Notes under the pieces: generated by a model
Told to the model about the DNA's origin: nothing
What the model saw: the letters and a program-made list of their open reading frames with translations, nothing else
Databases searched by the model: none
Assembly: GCA_030263595.1 (NCBI GenBank)
Contig: SZPG01000005.1
Coordinates: 35,787 to 99,786 of the forward strand
DNA length: 64,000 bases
Origin: Chloroflexi bacterium CFX6
Lineage (GTDB): Bacteria; Chloroflexota; Anaerolineae; Anaerolineales; Villigracilaceae
Direction of reading: 5' to 3'
Made by a program: the position numbers and the translations under genes
Part shown: positions 16,302 to 25,630 of the stretch, in pieces
How the letters are laid out: each line of letters begins with the position of its first letter
How positions within the stretch are numbered: the first letter of the stretch is position 1

Positions 16302-17536
16302 CGAACGACGTTTTGCAAATACGATTCGATCCCGCCTGTCATGCGGCGGACGTCGAATAGGTTGACGGCGGTCTCGCGTCCCGATGCCGCCAGGCGTTCG
16401 CGCAATGCGGGCGATTCGATCAACCGTTTCAACTGAAGGCTCAGGCTTTCGGGATCGTCCGGCGTGAACGTCAACGCGTTTTCCCCGTCAACGAGGATCT
16501 CGGACGCGCCGCCCACTTTCGTTCCGACCACGGCAAGACCGGACGCCATCGCCTCCACGATCACGCGCCCGAACGGTTCCGCCCATATCGAAGTAAACAA
16601 TAGAATGTCGGATTGATGGTAAAGGGAGGGTAAAGCCTCTTTCGGCTGGGCAGGTATGAACGTCACGTATGAGGCGAGGTTCATTCGATCCACAAGTTGA
16701 CGCAGATGAGCCGCGTAGTCGGGGTCGCCGTCGCCGACGATGGTCAACTTCAGGTTTTTGAGTCCGTGTTTGTAAATCAGGTTCGCCGCCGCTTCGATTC
16801 CCGTATGCACGCCCTTTTCCCGCGTGAGGCGCCCGACGTAGAGCAGGGACGTCCCGTCGTTGGGTCGCGTTCGATCCCGACGATCGAGATAGGGAGCGGT
16901 GTCAATCGCGCCGTAAACGACGTGCGCGTTTTTGGGCGAGACGCCTCGTCGTTTCAATTCGTCCCGCATGAACTCGGAGGGAAACAGCGCATGTTCGAGT
17001 TGCAGGGTGGGTCTTTCCTCGCGGGCAAGGATGCGTTTCGCAACCGGCTTCAACAATCCCTTGGGAAGACCCGTGAGGAAGTTTCGAGGCGGGGCGTTCC
17101 AGTAATTCTCGAATTGACCCGGCAGCGTGATCCAATAATCGCCGACGTAATAAACGACTTTTCCCGGCCTGAGTCTTTCCGCGAGCGCGGGGAGCGAACG
17201 CGGCAGATTCCACATGCCCCATAGCAGGATGGCATCCGGCTGATGGGTTTCGATCGTTCTTTGCAGGAGGGTCAGGTTTTCTTCCTCGCGTTGCCTCCGG
17301 GCAGTAAAGAATCGAACGGCGTTCCGCAACGAGGCGATTTCCATTTCCAGATGCAGTTCGCGTTTCACCCACGAGGGATCGGATGATCTATGGTTCGCGT
17401 TCCCGTGCGCGCTGGTGAGGACCAACACGTCGTGCGCGCGGCTTCTCAATCCAAGCGCCGCCTCCTGGCACCACTGTTCGTATCCCCCGCGGCTGGCGGG
17501 AGGATAGAAGTTGCTCAGAAACAAAAGCCTCATCAC
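16298..17536 (-). CDS. GT4 family glycosyltransferase
   Basis: 412 residues. RLLFLSNFYPPASRGGYEQW at the N-terminus matches a GT4 subgroup shared with the protein at 18749-19993. The donor site reads TSLLYVGRLTREKGVHTGIE and SIWAEPFGRVIVEAMASGLAV, giving the E-x7-E motif of retaining GT4 enzymes. GGASEILVDGENALTF follows. It overlaps both neighbours by 4 nt, so it is part of a coupled string of transferases. Donor and linkage are not predictable, apart from retention of anomeric configuration expected for the family. Confidence 0.9.
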   Translation of the reverse strand: MMRLLFLSNFYPPASRGGYEQWCQEAALGLRSRAHDVLVLTSAHGNANHRSSDPSWVKRELHLEMEIASLRNAVRFFTARRQREEENLTLLQRTIETHQPDAILLWGMWNLPRSLPALAERLRPGKVVYYVGDYWITLPGQFENYWNAPPRNFLTGLPKGLLKPVAKRILAREERPTLQLEHALFPSEFMRDELKRRGVSPKNAHVVYGAIDTAPYLDRRDRTRPNDGTSLLYVGRLTREKGVHTGIEAAANLIYKHGLKNLKLTIVGDGDPDYAAHLRQLVDRMNLASYVTFIPAQPKEALPSLYHQSDILLFTSIWAEPFGRVIVEAMASGLAVVGTKVGGASEILVDGENALTFTPDDPESLSLQLKRLIESPALRERLAASGRETAVNLFDVRRMTGGIESYLQNVVR

Positions 17537-18771
17537 CCGGATACCGCCCGCTGGCGAAGACGCTTCAGCCAGTCAACCACATTGGGGCTCAACAGGGATT
17601 TGACCCACAGGGAAACGATCTGCCGGTTGAACGCCAGTTTGAGATCGTTCAAGATGGCGCGCAGGAAAAAACGACGCGCCTCCCCGAATTCCCTCGTTCC
17701 ATAGGCGAGCAAACCGAGGGAATAAAAGGCTTTGGCGTACGAGGCGCGCTCGAGGCGCTTCACGGCGTTGCCCGTCCCGGCGTCCACGAACAGGCTCTTC
17801 ATCATCACGAGCAGCGGGAGGCTGTTGCGCTTCACGTTCAGCGACGCCAGGTCGCCCATGCGTCCCTTGGGCTGGTCGCCGCATCCGAGTTGATAGAAGG
17901 TATCCACCTCCGTCAGGAGTTCCGGGCAGATGTTCGCCATCTTTTGAAAACATTGATACGCCCGGTCGGGGTCGCCGTATTGCAGGTATTCCACGCACGA
18001 ACCGAGATAGGCGCGCCCGTAGGCGCGATGCAGAATCGAGGAGCCCTCCACCAAAGGCTCGCCTCCCACGTGTTTCTTCAGGACCGCCAGGCGATTGGTC
18101 AGCATTCGAAGCGGATCGGTGGACATGCTCCCCGCGAGGATGCGGTGACGGGTCAGTATTCGGGGCGCGTGGATGATCCTGTATTTTTTCGTCACCCTCA
18201 GCCACACGTCCCAGTCCTCGCACGCCCGCAGCGCCTCGTCGAAGAGACCGACCTCGTCATAAACGGTTCGCCGCAGGAACATCGACTCGGGCACGAGGAA
18301 GTTCCCGTCCAGCAGGGCTTCATACAGCTTATCGCTGGATACCGGGCGGTTCTCGACCTGCGGCAGGAGGTCGTTCGTTTCATCCACGAATTGATAGCCG
18401 CAATAGACTCCGTCCGCATCGGGATCGGACTTCAACGCGTTGACCAGCGTATCGAGGAACATCGGCTCGTACATGTCGTCCGCGTCCAGCACGCCGATCA
18501 ACGATCCCTGTGCGGCGCGGATGCCCGTATTGCGCGCCGCCGAGAGTCCGGCATTGGCTTGATGGATATATCGGATCCGGTCGCCGAATCCCGCCGCCAC
18601 CTCGCGGCTGTCGTCCGTGGAACCGTCGTCCACGACGACGATCTCGAACCCGCGGTAATCCTGGTTCAACACACTGCGGATCGCGTCGCCCAAAAAGCGC
18701 GCGTGGTTGTAATTGGGTATGACGACGCTGACGAGGGGATTCTCTTTTTCAGTTTGCGCGGGCATTTTCAT
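17533..18771 (-). CDS. GT2 family glycosyltransferase
   Basis: 412 residues. The GT-A domain has LVSVVIPNYNHARFLGDAIR, VVVDDGSTDDSREVA and GVLDADDMYEPMFLDTLV (DxD about residue 95), then RACEDWDVWLRVTKKYRI with the catalytic ED. The C-terminal about 170 residues are helical, resembling the TPR-like tails seen in some GT2 proteins (LGSCVEYLQYGDPDRAYQCF). It inverts anomeric configuration by family rule. The gene overlaps its GT4 neighbours on both sides (4 nt and 23 nt). Probably cytosolic and membrane-associated; the sugar is unknown. Confidence 0.88.
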   Translation of the reverse strand: MKMPAQTEKENPLVSVVIPNYNHARFLGDAIRSVLNQDYRGFEIVVVDDGSTDDSREVAAGFGDRIRYIHQANAGLSAARNTGIRAAQGSLIGVLDADDMYEPMFLDTLVNALKSDPDADGVYCGYQFVDETNDLLPQVENRPVSSDKLYEALLDGNFLVPESMFLRRTVYDEVGLFDEALRACEDWDVWLRVTKKYRIIHAPRILTRHRILAGSMSTDPLRMLTNRLAVLKKHVGGEPLVEGSSILHRAYGRAYLGSCVEYLQYGDPDRAYQCFQKMANICPELLTEVDTFYQLGCGDQPKGRMGDLASLNVKRNSLPLLVMMKSLFVDAGTGNAVKRLERASYAKAFYSLGLLAYGTREFGEARRFFLRAILNDLKLAFNRQIVSLWVKSLLSPNVVDWLKRLRQRAVSG

Positions 18772-19993
18772 CCACTTTTTTCAGGTAGGTTTCCAACTCG
18801 CTTACCATCTTGTTGATGTCGAACCGTTCCTCGGCGGTCCTCCTCCCAGCCTCCGCCAGCGAACGCCGCAGGGACGCGTCGTCCAGCAGGCGTTTGATCT
18901 GCTCCGCCAGCCCAGCCGCGTCGCCCGCCTCGAACAACAATCCATTCTCTCCGTGGACGATCGTTTCAGACGTCCCGCCGTTCGCCGAACCGATCACCAC
19001 CATGCCGCAAGCCAATCCCTCCTGCATGATGCGCGCCAGCGGCTCCGACCAGATCGAAGGCAAAAGCAGGGCGTCGAACCTGCCGAGAAATTCCGGCAAC
19101 TCGGAACGCGGGATCGGCGCATGGAACGCGACCGCGTCCGACAATTGATGTTGATCTACAAGACTTCGCAGACGCTCCTCGTACTGGCTGTGACCTTTTC
19201 CCAAAATCGTGAGACGGAGGCGCTGCCTCTCCCCCGCCGACAATTGAGTCAGCGCTTCGATCGTGGTATGCACCCCTTTATGCTCCGCCAAAATCCCGAC
19301 GAAGACCAGGGACAACGAACCGTTATTCCTGTACGTCCGTTTGTCCGCCTGGGCGAGATAATTCCCCAGGTCAACGCCCTCGTAGATGACCGGCGCGTCC
19401 TTCAACGGGACTCCCGCCTCGAGCAATTGGTCCCGCTGCGCGGCGCTGCAACAGGGCGCGTGTCGAAATTGCAAAGGCAGGTTTTCCCATTCTTCACGCA
19501 AAACCACGCGTGCGGGAATTCGCACGAGGCTCTTGGCGACGTTTTTCGCGAACGAGGTCGCGGGCGCGTCCCAAAATTGCCGGTGCATGTTGGCTTCGAT
19601 GGGCCACGGATTGGCAAGGTAATACACCACGCGCGAACCCATAAGCCTTTCCGCTTCGAGCGCCAGGCTCCTGGATAAATTCCACATGCCCCAGACGAAA
19701 ACGATGTCCGGTTGTTCGGCGGAAATCATCCTGCGAAGATGTTCGAGATTTCTTCTTTTTCTGGCGGGATACGTCCACGCGTCCTTCATCTTGTAGAACT
19801 GGAGATCGCCCTCCAAAGACAACAGACGATGGACATTACCCTCGGAAACCTCGCCGTCATAGCCATAAGCGCTCGTCAACACGGAGACCCGGTGACCGCG
19901 ATTCGCGAGCCCCTCCACCGCCTCCTGGCATAAAGCCTCATATCCGCCGATCACGTGCGGAGGGTACATGTTGGATAGAAATAAGATCTTCAT
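18749..19993 (-). CDS. GT4 family glycosyltransferase
   Basis: About 414 residues from ATG 19993, chosen because it gives the canonical MKILFLSNMYPPHVIGGYEA start and a 4-nt ATGA overlap with the preceding gene; an in-frame start 17 codons upstream lacks support. Donor motifs: SLSLVFVGILAEHKGVHTTI, SIWSEPLARIMQEGLACGMV (E-x7-E) and GGTSETIVHGENGLLF. It is a close paralogue of the 16298-17536 protein, suggesting duplication within the locus. It probably adds consecutive residues to the repeat unit. Specificity cannot be read. Confidence 0.9.
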   Translation of the reverse strand: MKILFLSNMYPPHVIGGYEALCQEAVEGLANRGHRVSVLTSAYGYDGEVSEGNVHRLLSLEGDLQFYKMKDAWTYPARKRRNLEHLRRMISAEQPDIVFVWGMWNLSRSLALEAERLMGSRVVYYLANPWPIEANMHRQFWDAPATSFAKNVAKSLVRIPARVVLREEWENLPLQFRHAPCCSAAQRDQLLEAGVPLKDAPVIYEGVDLGNYLAQADKRTYRNNGSLSLVFVGILAEHKGVHTTIEALTQLSAGERQRLRLTILGKGHSQYEERLRSLVDQHQLSDAVAFHAPIPRSELPEFLGRFDALLLPSIWSEPLARIMQEGLACGMVVIGSANGGTSETIVHGENGLLFEAGDAAGLAEQIKRLLDDASLRRSLAEAGRRTAEERFDINKMVSELETYLKKVDENARAN

Positions 19994-21240
19994 TTCATCG
20001 CACCCATAAACACATCTTCGAGACGTGAGAGATAACCCTCCCACGAATGATCCTTCACGGCGTCTTCCCTCGCCTGTCTTCCCAACCGAACCCGCAAAGC
20101 GACATCCACGATCAACCGCTCGAGCGCGCCCGCCAGCGCCGCCTCATCCCCCGCCGGGACGAGCAATCCGTTTTCGCCGTCGCGGATCACGTCCTTGATC
20201 TGTCCCATTGCGGAAGCCACGATCGCCTTGCCCGAAGCCATGTACTCGAACAGTTTCATCGGCGAAAGCCACATCTCCTGTTTCATGCTCGGGACCGGAA
20301 CAACGGCGATGTCCGCCGCGTTCACGTAACGGACGACCTCCGCGTGGGTGACGAAGCCGGTGAATTGCGCCGCGCCCTCCAAGCCCAGGTCAACGGAGAT
20401 TCGCATCATCCTTTCGCGTTCCGCCCCGTCGCCGACGAGGAGGAGGCGCGCCTCCGAATGGGTCTTCGACACGAGCGCGAAGGCTTTCAACAAAGCAACC
20501 ACGTCGTGCCATTGATAGAAACTTCCCACGAATACGAGGAGCGGATGCGTTGTCAGCGAGAGGGAGGCTCGGGTTTGGGCGCCCAGTTCCGGGTCCGGCT
20601 TGAAGCGTTCCACGTCCACCGCGTTCGGCAGCACAACGAGTTTATCCGCCGGCGCGTTCCAGGTCTTCATCAAATGATCCTTTGCAATTTCCGAAACGCA
20701 AATAATTCGCCGGGCAACGCGCAGATTGTAGCGAAGCAGTCGTTTTGCGCGCCATCGCAACAACCCTTTGAGCGGCTTGCCCATGAAATCGAGTTCGGCG
20801 ATCTGGTCTGCATCGAAGAACATCACGTAGGGCAGCCGCAGTTTTTCGCACGCCATCGCGGCGCCCGAGTTATACAAGGCGTTGCGCTCGAAGACGACAT
20901 CGTGACCGGGCAGGACGCGCAAACACGCGTCGTATCGCCGAAGGTTTGAAAAATAATTCAGGTACGGGATGCGAAGCGACTGCTGAATTTTCCAAACGGC
21001 TTTGCCCAGCAGATCGAACCATGAACTTGCAGACCACGTGCGCGGCGCAAGATACGCCGCGTTCGCATCGCTCACGCAAACGTCACCGAGTCCCTGCGGC
21101 GCGACCCACGTGACCGAGCGCCCGCGCCCGCGCAATCCCTCGGCGATGTATTTCTGCTGGATGTGCGCCGCGTCTTTTGGATTTTCGCCGCGCATCTCCT
21201 CGACCCAATGCTGGTCGGGCAGGCAATGCGCGATCTTCAT
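19990..21240 (-). CDS. GT4 family glycosyltransferase
   Basis: About 416 residues from ATG 21240 (MKIAHCLPDQHW); an ATG three codons earlier is also possible. The donor half has HPLLVFVGSFYQWHDVVALL, EARLLLVGDGAERERMM and SPMKLFEYMASGKAIVASAM, where the usual E-x7-E becomes S-x6-E. Such changes occur in GT4 subfamilies, so it is probably still active. DAAHIQQKYIAEGLRGRGRS near the N-terminus suggests an acceptor site differing from its neighbours. It overlaps the next transferase by 4 nt. The cellular role is inferred from the cluster only. Confidence 0.87.
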   Translation of the reverse strand: MKIAHCLPDQHWVEEMRGENPKDAAHIQQKYIAEGLRGRGRSVTWVAPQGLGDVCVSDANAAYLAPRTWSASSWFDLLGKAVWKIQQSLRIPYLNYFSNLRRYDACLRVLPGHDVVFERNALYNSGAAMACEKLRLPYVMFFDADQIAELDFMGKPLKGLLRWRAKRLLRYNLRVARRIICVSEIAKDHLMKTWNAPADKLVVLPNAVDVERFKPDPELGAQTRASLSLTTHPLLVFVGSFYQWHDVVALLKAFALVSKTHSEARLLLVGDGAERERMMRISVDLGLEGAAQFTGFVTHAEVVRYVNAADIAVVPVPSMKQEMWLSPMKLFEYMASGKAIVASAMGQIKDVIRDGENGLLVPAGDEAALAGALERLIVDVALRVRLGRQAREDAVKDHSWEGYLSRLEDVFMGAMK

Positions 21241-21274
21241 GGGATGCAAACCGCCGCTTCTTTTTCCGCACCGG

Positions 21275-22597
21275 TCACTGCTTCATCCTCCCGGGCGTTT
21301 TCCACTCTGCGAGCATTTCGCCATAGACCGAAGCGAAGAATTTCGCCGCCGCCTTTGCCTCAAAGGGACTGTTCTCGTAGAAATTGCGCGCCGCGCGGCC
21401 CAATCGTTCGCGGAGCGCCGCATTGCCGATCAGCAATTCGATCTTTTCCGCGAGGCAGCCCGGATCTTCCGGCGGACACAACAAGCCGTTGACGCCGTCC
21501 GTGATCAGTTCGGGAACGCCGCCCACGTTCGTCGAAACGATGGGGCATCCATACGCCATCGCCTCCACGATCACGAGCGGTTGTCCCTCGAGGATGGACG
21601 GCAGGAGGAAGACGTCGGTCTCCGCCATGATGCGCGAAAGTTCTTCGCGGTTTGTAAATGCGCCCACGAAGATGCGTTCCCCGTCCAGGCCGAGGCTTTC
21701 GGCTTTTGCGAGCAGTTCGCCGCGCAGTTCGCCTTCACCGTACACTTTGAATTCCGCATTTGGATGGGTCCTCTTTACGATTGCCGCCGCGTCCAAAAGA
21801 TGTGTGATCCCCTTGGTCACGTACAGGCGGGCGACGGTTGTGACGATGAAGGGTTTGCCGCTCTTATGGTTGTATTCCCGCTGCCAGCCGGAAGAAAACG
21901 GGTCGGATAAAAGAGGATGCCGCACCACGATGGGACGCGTGACCTTGCAGACTTCGCGCAATCCCTGCGCGCTCTTTTCGGAAACGGCGATGACGCGGCT
22001 CGCCTTGTTGATGGTGTTTTCGAATCCCTTCCACCAGTTGAACTGCGGGTCAGGGGTCTGATGTTCTTCGTAGGCGACCGGGATGCCTCTAGCGCGCGCC
22101 CAGTCAATGACGAACAACAGCGTGGTCGTGTATCCCTGGATGTGCAGGAGTTCGGGACGCCAGCGAAAATTCCACCAGTCCAGCAGGAGGCGCCCGAGAA
22201 ATTTGCGGTAATCGCGACCGATGAGATTATCCATCAACTTTCCCTTGAGCCAGTTGTGAGCGCTGGTCAGGGATTGCCTGGGCGGTCGCGTTTTTAGAAC
22301 GGACAAGCCCAATGCGAGGAAAAAGGTCAAGGGGCTGAGGATCAGCATCAGGTTGCGAAGGATGCGTTCTTTCGTGTCCCAATCCGAGGCGGGTTTGGAA
22401 ATCCACGCCGGGGGCTGGACGAGGGGGATATCCGCCGCTCCAAGCCTGCGGGCATATTGATTATCAGGGCTGACCCGCGCCGCGGACAGCCAACTGACCT
22501 CCTGCCCCTGTCCTTTCAGCCCGATCGCCAGATTGACCGCGTATTCCTCGAGCCCGCCGAAGTCCTGCATATCATAGGAGACCATTAGTATCTTCAT
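21275..22597 (-). CDS. GT4 family glycosyltransferase
   Basis: About 440 residues starting at ATG 22597 (MKILMVSYDMQDFGGLEEYA), which overlaps the stop of the WbqC-like gene by 4 nt; the 70 codons of open frame upstream lie inside that gene and are rejected. The donor domain has IVTTVARLYVTKGITHLLDA, NAEFKVYGEGELRGELL and SILEGQPLVIVEAMAYGCPI with E-x7-E, then GGVPELITDGVNGLLC. A hydrophobic stretch near residue 90-110 (LMLILSPLTFFLALGLSVL) may anchor it to the membrane. Sugar specificity is unknown. Confidence 0.9.
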   Translation of the reverse strand: MKILMVSYDMQDFGGLEEYAVNLAIGLKGQGQEVSWLSAARVSPDNQYARRLGAADIPLVQPPAWISKPASDWDTKERILRNLMLILSPLTFFLALGLSVLKTRPPRQSLTSAHNWLKGKLMDNLIGRDYRKFLGRLLLDWWNFRWRPELLHIQGYTTTLLFVIDWARARGIPVAYEEHQTPDPQFNWWKGFENTINKASRVIAVSEKSAQGLREVCKVTRPIVVRHPLLSDPFSSGWQREYNHKSGKPFIVTTVARLYVTKGITHLLDAAAIVKRTHPNAEFKVYGEGELRGELLAKAESLGLDGERIFVGAFTNREELSRIMAETDVFLLPSILEGQPLVIVEAMAYGCPIVSTNVGGVPELITDGVNGLLCPPEDPGCLAEKIELLIGNAALRERLGRAARNFYENSPFEAKAAAKFFASVYGEMLAEWKTPGRMKQ

Positions 22598-23334
22598 GCA
22601 GTGTTTCCGTAATGAACGGGGTCTGCGGATTCGAGATTTTCGGTCTCGCGCCAGCCCCAGACGTAAAACGGCGCGTCGGGCCCGCAATGGAAGAGCAGGT
22701 CCAGGATGGTGACGCCATGTTCGAAGGGCGGAAAGAACTGCGGGTATTCGGGATAACCGGAATAATCCTTGTAATGGAGTTCGATGCCGCATTCCGCAAG
22801 TTTGCACTCGTCAATGTAATCGCTGGCTGAAGGACCGGAGATGTAATAGTCCGCGCCGGTCTTGAGCAGCAGGTCGAGCAATCGTTCCAATTTATGACCC
22901 CGGGCGTCGAACTCGCGCGAATCCCTGAATTCCGTCCCGATGCCCAGAAATTCCCTGCTGATGGTTTTCACGAGATGCTGATTCAACTCCGAAAGATTCT
23001 CCCATTGCGCGCCCAGGTAAACGTATTCGAGGCAATCCTTGTAGGTCTTGAAATGCGGGGCTTTGGCGTAATTATGCCTGATGATCTCCCAATGACATTT
23101 CCCCCACCCTTCGTCCGCGATCTGCACCTCGTGGATCAACCGGTCGCGGCTGCACCCAACCGGCACGGTCAACCAGTGTAAACCGTGGGGGGTCTTTATT
23201 TTGTTTCGATTCCGCCAGTCCCGAACGGTGTATTGCACGTCGTCCAGGAATACGAACAGGTCAACGTCGTGGATGATGTCGAAGTACCCCTTCCAGGGGA
23301 TGTAGTTCGATTGAATGATAGCCACTTTTTTCAT
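22594..23334 (-). CDS. WbqC-like family protein
   Basis: About 246 residues from ATG 23334 (MKKVAIIQSNYIPWKGYFDI). The N-terminal 'QSNYIPWKGYFDxI', LFVFLDDVQYTVRDWRNRNK and KTPHGLHWLTVPVG segments are the recognisable core of the WbqC family, which is found in O-antigen and exopolysaccharide loci. The central HYKDYSGYPEYPQ and C-terminal ISILDLLF-like part fit the same family. Proposed roles in the literature concern amino-sugar modification, but the biochemical activity is not settled. The gene is coupled by a 4-nt overlap to the GT4 downstream. Confidence is high for family and low for function. Confidence 0.85.
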   Translation of the reverse strand: MKKVAIIQSNYIPWKGYFDIIHDVDLFVFLDDVQYTVRDWRNRNKIKTPHGLHWLTVPVGCSRDRLIHEVQIADEGWGKCHWEIIRHNYAKAPHFKTYKDCLEYVYLGAQWENLSELNQHLVKTISREFLGIGTEFRDSREFDARGHKLERLLDLLLKTGADYYISGPSASDYIDECKLAECGIELHYKDYSGYPEYPQFFPPFEHGVTILDLLFHCGPDAPFYVWGWRETENLESADPVHYGNTA

Positions 23335-23491
23335 GGGAACGCTCCAGTGAACTGAAGTGAAGCGGCATATCACCATATCCTCTAAAGCCATTCATTCGAT
23401 CGCCTCTAAAATACATGCCGATTAAAAGGTCGTCGTCCAGGCTTGCGCTTCTTCCAGATGCCCCGCCCGACGATTGATAAACTCCATCCTG

Positions 23492-24145
23492 TCAAACCGG
23501 TCTGGGAACCGGCCTGGCTGGATTCCCGAACACCATCTGGCGGGGTTCGACGCTTTTGATCACGTTGGCGCACATGCCGACGAACGCATAATCGCCTATG
23601 GTCACATTCCCGGTGATAGTGGCGTTCATTCCCATGAAGACTCCGTTCCCGATGACGGTCTCAGATCCGATACCCGCGCCGACGAAGAAATTGTTGTCCC
23701 CCACCCGCGTATCATGCCCGACGAACGAACGCGGGTAAAGAATGTTGTGATTCCCCATCCGGACGTTGGGAAAAATGCCGGCAAAAGAAAGCACCGCATT
23801 GCCCACCCCCAGCGAGGCGTTCTTCGACACGTAAGCCAGCGGGTGAACGAAGTTCGCGAACCTTGAAGGCGCGATGCCGTAACTCTTCAGCAGGTCCACC
23901 CTTTCCTCCATCTTATCCGCCTTGTACAGGGAGAAGATCAATTTGATTTCGGGATCGTCGAATTTCTCCGCCAGTTCACGGGGCTTGCACAACACCGGGT
24001 AACCGATGATCTCGGGACCCAGCGACTCGTCGTCAACCGCCCAGCCCAGCAATTCGACCTTTGCGCCGTATTGTTCGCGGGCGTTGACGACCTGTTCGCC
24101 GATGTCCACCGCCGTGCCTTTTCCTCCAATAACAATTATCTTCAT
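23492..24145 (-). CDS. NeuD/PglD-type sugar O/N-acyltransferase
   Basis: 217 residues. An N-terminal Rossmann-like domain begins KIIVIGGKGTAVDIGEQVVN, as in PglD-N proteins (which usually have GxGGhG). From about residue 100 there are hexapeptide repeats of a left-handed beta-helix: YVSKNASLGVGNAVLSFAGI, GNHNILYPRSFVGHDTRVGD, GNGVFMGMNATITGNVTIGD. The ending FGNPARPV is typical. It probably acetylates an amino or hydroxyl group of a nucleotide sugar. The usual catalytic His is likely the one in SFVGHDTRVG. It sits between GT2 genes and the WbqC-like gene, which fits an amino-sugar modification pair. Confidence 0.85.
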   Translation of the reverse strand: MKIIVIGGKGTAVDIGEQVVNAREQYGAKVELLGWAVDDESLGPEIIGYPVLCKPRELAEKFDDPEIKLIFSLYKADKMEERVDLLKSYGIAPSRFANFVHPLAYVSKNASLGVGNAVLSFAGIFPNVRMGNHNILYPRSFVGHDTRVGDNNFFVGAGIGSETVIGNGVFMGMNATITGNVTIGDYAFVGMCANVIKSVEPRQMVFGNPARPVPRPV

Positions 24146-24214
24146 CGAACGTTCTCCTTCCCGTTGGGAATGCGCGCGCCGGGCAAAACACCCTTCGTGC
24201 GGACAGCGAATCCC

Positions 24215-25630
24215 TTACCAGACGGGCGCCCGCGTTTTGAGTTCTCCCACGATCGAGCGCGCGAAAATAGCCAATACGCCGCGATTTGCAAGATGTTTGG
24301 GATCGTTGAGAATGGAAGTTATCACCATCCCCGGAACGCTGCCGTATTTTCCCGAATAGAAACTCTCGAAAGCCCGGTTGATCGAATACAGGCTGCGGAA
24401 CTGCCTCACAGCCGCGCGACCTCCCAGCCTTTTCAAATGGGGAGACCACGCCTCGATGACGTTTTGGGCGGCTGTCTTCCCGAATTCCAGTTCATAATCC
24501 AGAACGTGTTGTATCAACTGTTCGAGATACGATCGGTCAATCCCGGCGTTCGTCTCGAGCGCGCCGTCGAAGTACCTGCCTCCGTCCGCGGGACGATCCC
24601 ACATGACCGCCCGCGCGCCTCGCAGAAGAAAACCCCGCGCGATCGCCCATTCGAGTTGATCCGCGATGCGGGACATCTCCGGCGGCAGTTGGGCGAAGAC
24701 GCGCCTCAGCAGTTCCGCGTGATCCACGTTCTCGTCGTCGCTGCAGGTCACCACCAGGGCGTTCACCAGTTCACACGGACTGCCCTCGAGAATGGAGGGA
24801 TTCCATTGAACGGCTTCTCGCAGGAACTCCCGGCCGAGTTCGGTCTCGTTCTGGGCAAACGCGCGATACGCCCAGAACATGTAAATATTGGCGTGCGCCA
24901 CATGCCGCAAAGCCAGCACATCTTCAGGGCAGCGGGGGTCGTCGAAGATGATGTTCTGGCAATGGATCTCGGAGGCGCAGCCGCCCGCCAGGTCCCGGAT
25001 GAAGCGCCCGGAACGATGTCTGCGATAGTTCAGCGCGCGATTCACACACGCAAACTTGCAGCCGTCCAGGAACAACCCGCCGAAGACGGCGATCTCGCCG
25101 CCGGTCCAGGAAAGATCGTGATTCCTGGGGTTGAGGCGGAACGCCCAATCCCGCCGGATCATGGCGTCGCTGGGGGCGATGGGGAATCCCAGCACCAGGT
25201 CCGCCAGCGAAATATCCGACGGCGGGCGCCAGATATCGCGGATGGTCTCCGCGGAGTAATTCAATTCGAAGCGGGCATTATAGGTGAAACCCACGTCGGG
25301 ACGCTCTTCGAACAACGACGCGTGCCTTTGAAGTTTTTCGGGATGGATGAAATCGTCCTGATCCAGGAAGGCAATGATCCCGCCCGTCGAAGCCATGACG
25401 CCTGTGGCTCTGGCGCGGTTCACTCCCACGTTCCTTTCGTGAACGATGTATTTGATGCGCGGGTCGTCGAAACTTTTGACGACCTCGTCGGTTTCGTCGG
25501 GCGAGGCGTCGTTGACCACGATGAGTTCGAAGTCCGTATAGGTCTGGTCAAGGACGCTTTGAATGGCTTTGCCCAGATATGCCGCGCCGAGATATGCGGG
25601 GATGATGACGCTGACTTTTCGAGCGCTCAT
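24215..25630 (-). CDS. GT2 glycosyltransferase with long C-terminal domain (paralogue A)
   Basis: 471 residues. GT-A motifs are VSVIIPAYLGAAYLGKAIQS, ELIVVNDASPDETDEVV and GGIIAFLDQDDFIHPEKL. The following about 250 residues contain ARGFLLRGARAVMWDRP and a C-terminal SINRAFESFYSGKYGSVPGM segment shared almost word for word with the next gene (VNRAFERYRSGKYEKVPSM). The two genes overlap by 4 nt and are clearly a tandem duplication. The C-terminal domain is helical and of unknown function. Expected activity is inverting transfer of a sugar; specificity is unknown. Confidence 0.87.
   Translation of the reverse strand: MSARKVSVIIPAYLGAAYLGKAIQSVLDQTYTDFELIVVNDASPDETDEVVKSFDDPRIKYIVHERNVGVNRARATGVMASTGGIIAFLDQDDFIHPEKLQRHASLFEERPDVGFTYNARFELNYSAETIRDIWRPPSDISLADLVLGFPIAPSDAMIRRDWAFRLNPRNHDLSWTGGEIAVFGGLFLDGCKFACVNRALNYRRHRSGRFIRDLAGGCASEIHCQNIIFDDPRCPEDVLALRHVAHANIYMFWAYRAFAQNETELGREFLREAVQWNPSILEGSPCELVNALVVTCSDDENVDHAELLRRVFAQLPPEMSRIADQLEWAIARGFLLRGARAVMWDRPADGGRYFDGALETNAGIDRSYLEQLIQHVLDYELEFGKTAAQNVIEAWSPHLKRLGGRAAVRQFRSLYSINRAFESFYSGKYGSVPGMVITSILNDPKHLANRGVLAIFARSIVGELKTRAPVW

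Noticed and set aside
13641..16436. Very long open frame (931 codons) on the plus strand
   Set aside because: It is antisense to the ligase/polymerase and GT4 genes, which have clear family motifs. The translation is a His/Arg/Gln-rich mix without motifs, as expected opposite GC-rich genes.
22598..22807. N-terminal extension of the GT4 gene (70 codons upstream of ATG 22597)
   Set aside because: The segment lies inside the WbqC-like coding sequence in another frame and has an Arg-rich, motif-free translation; ATG 22597 gives the canonical GT4 start and a 4-nt overlap.
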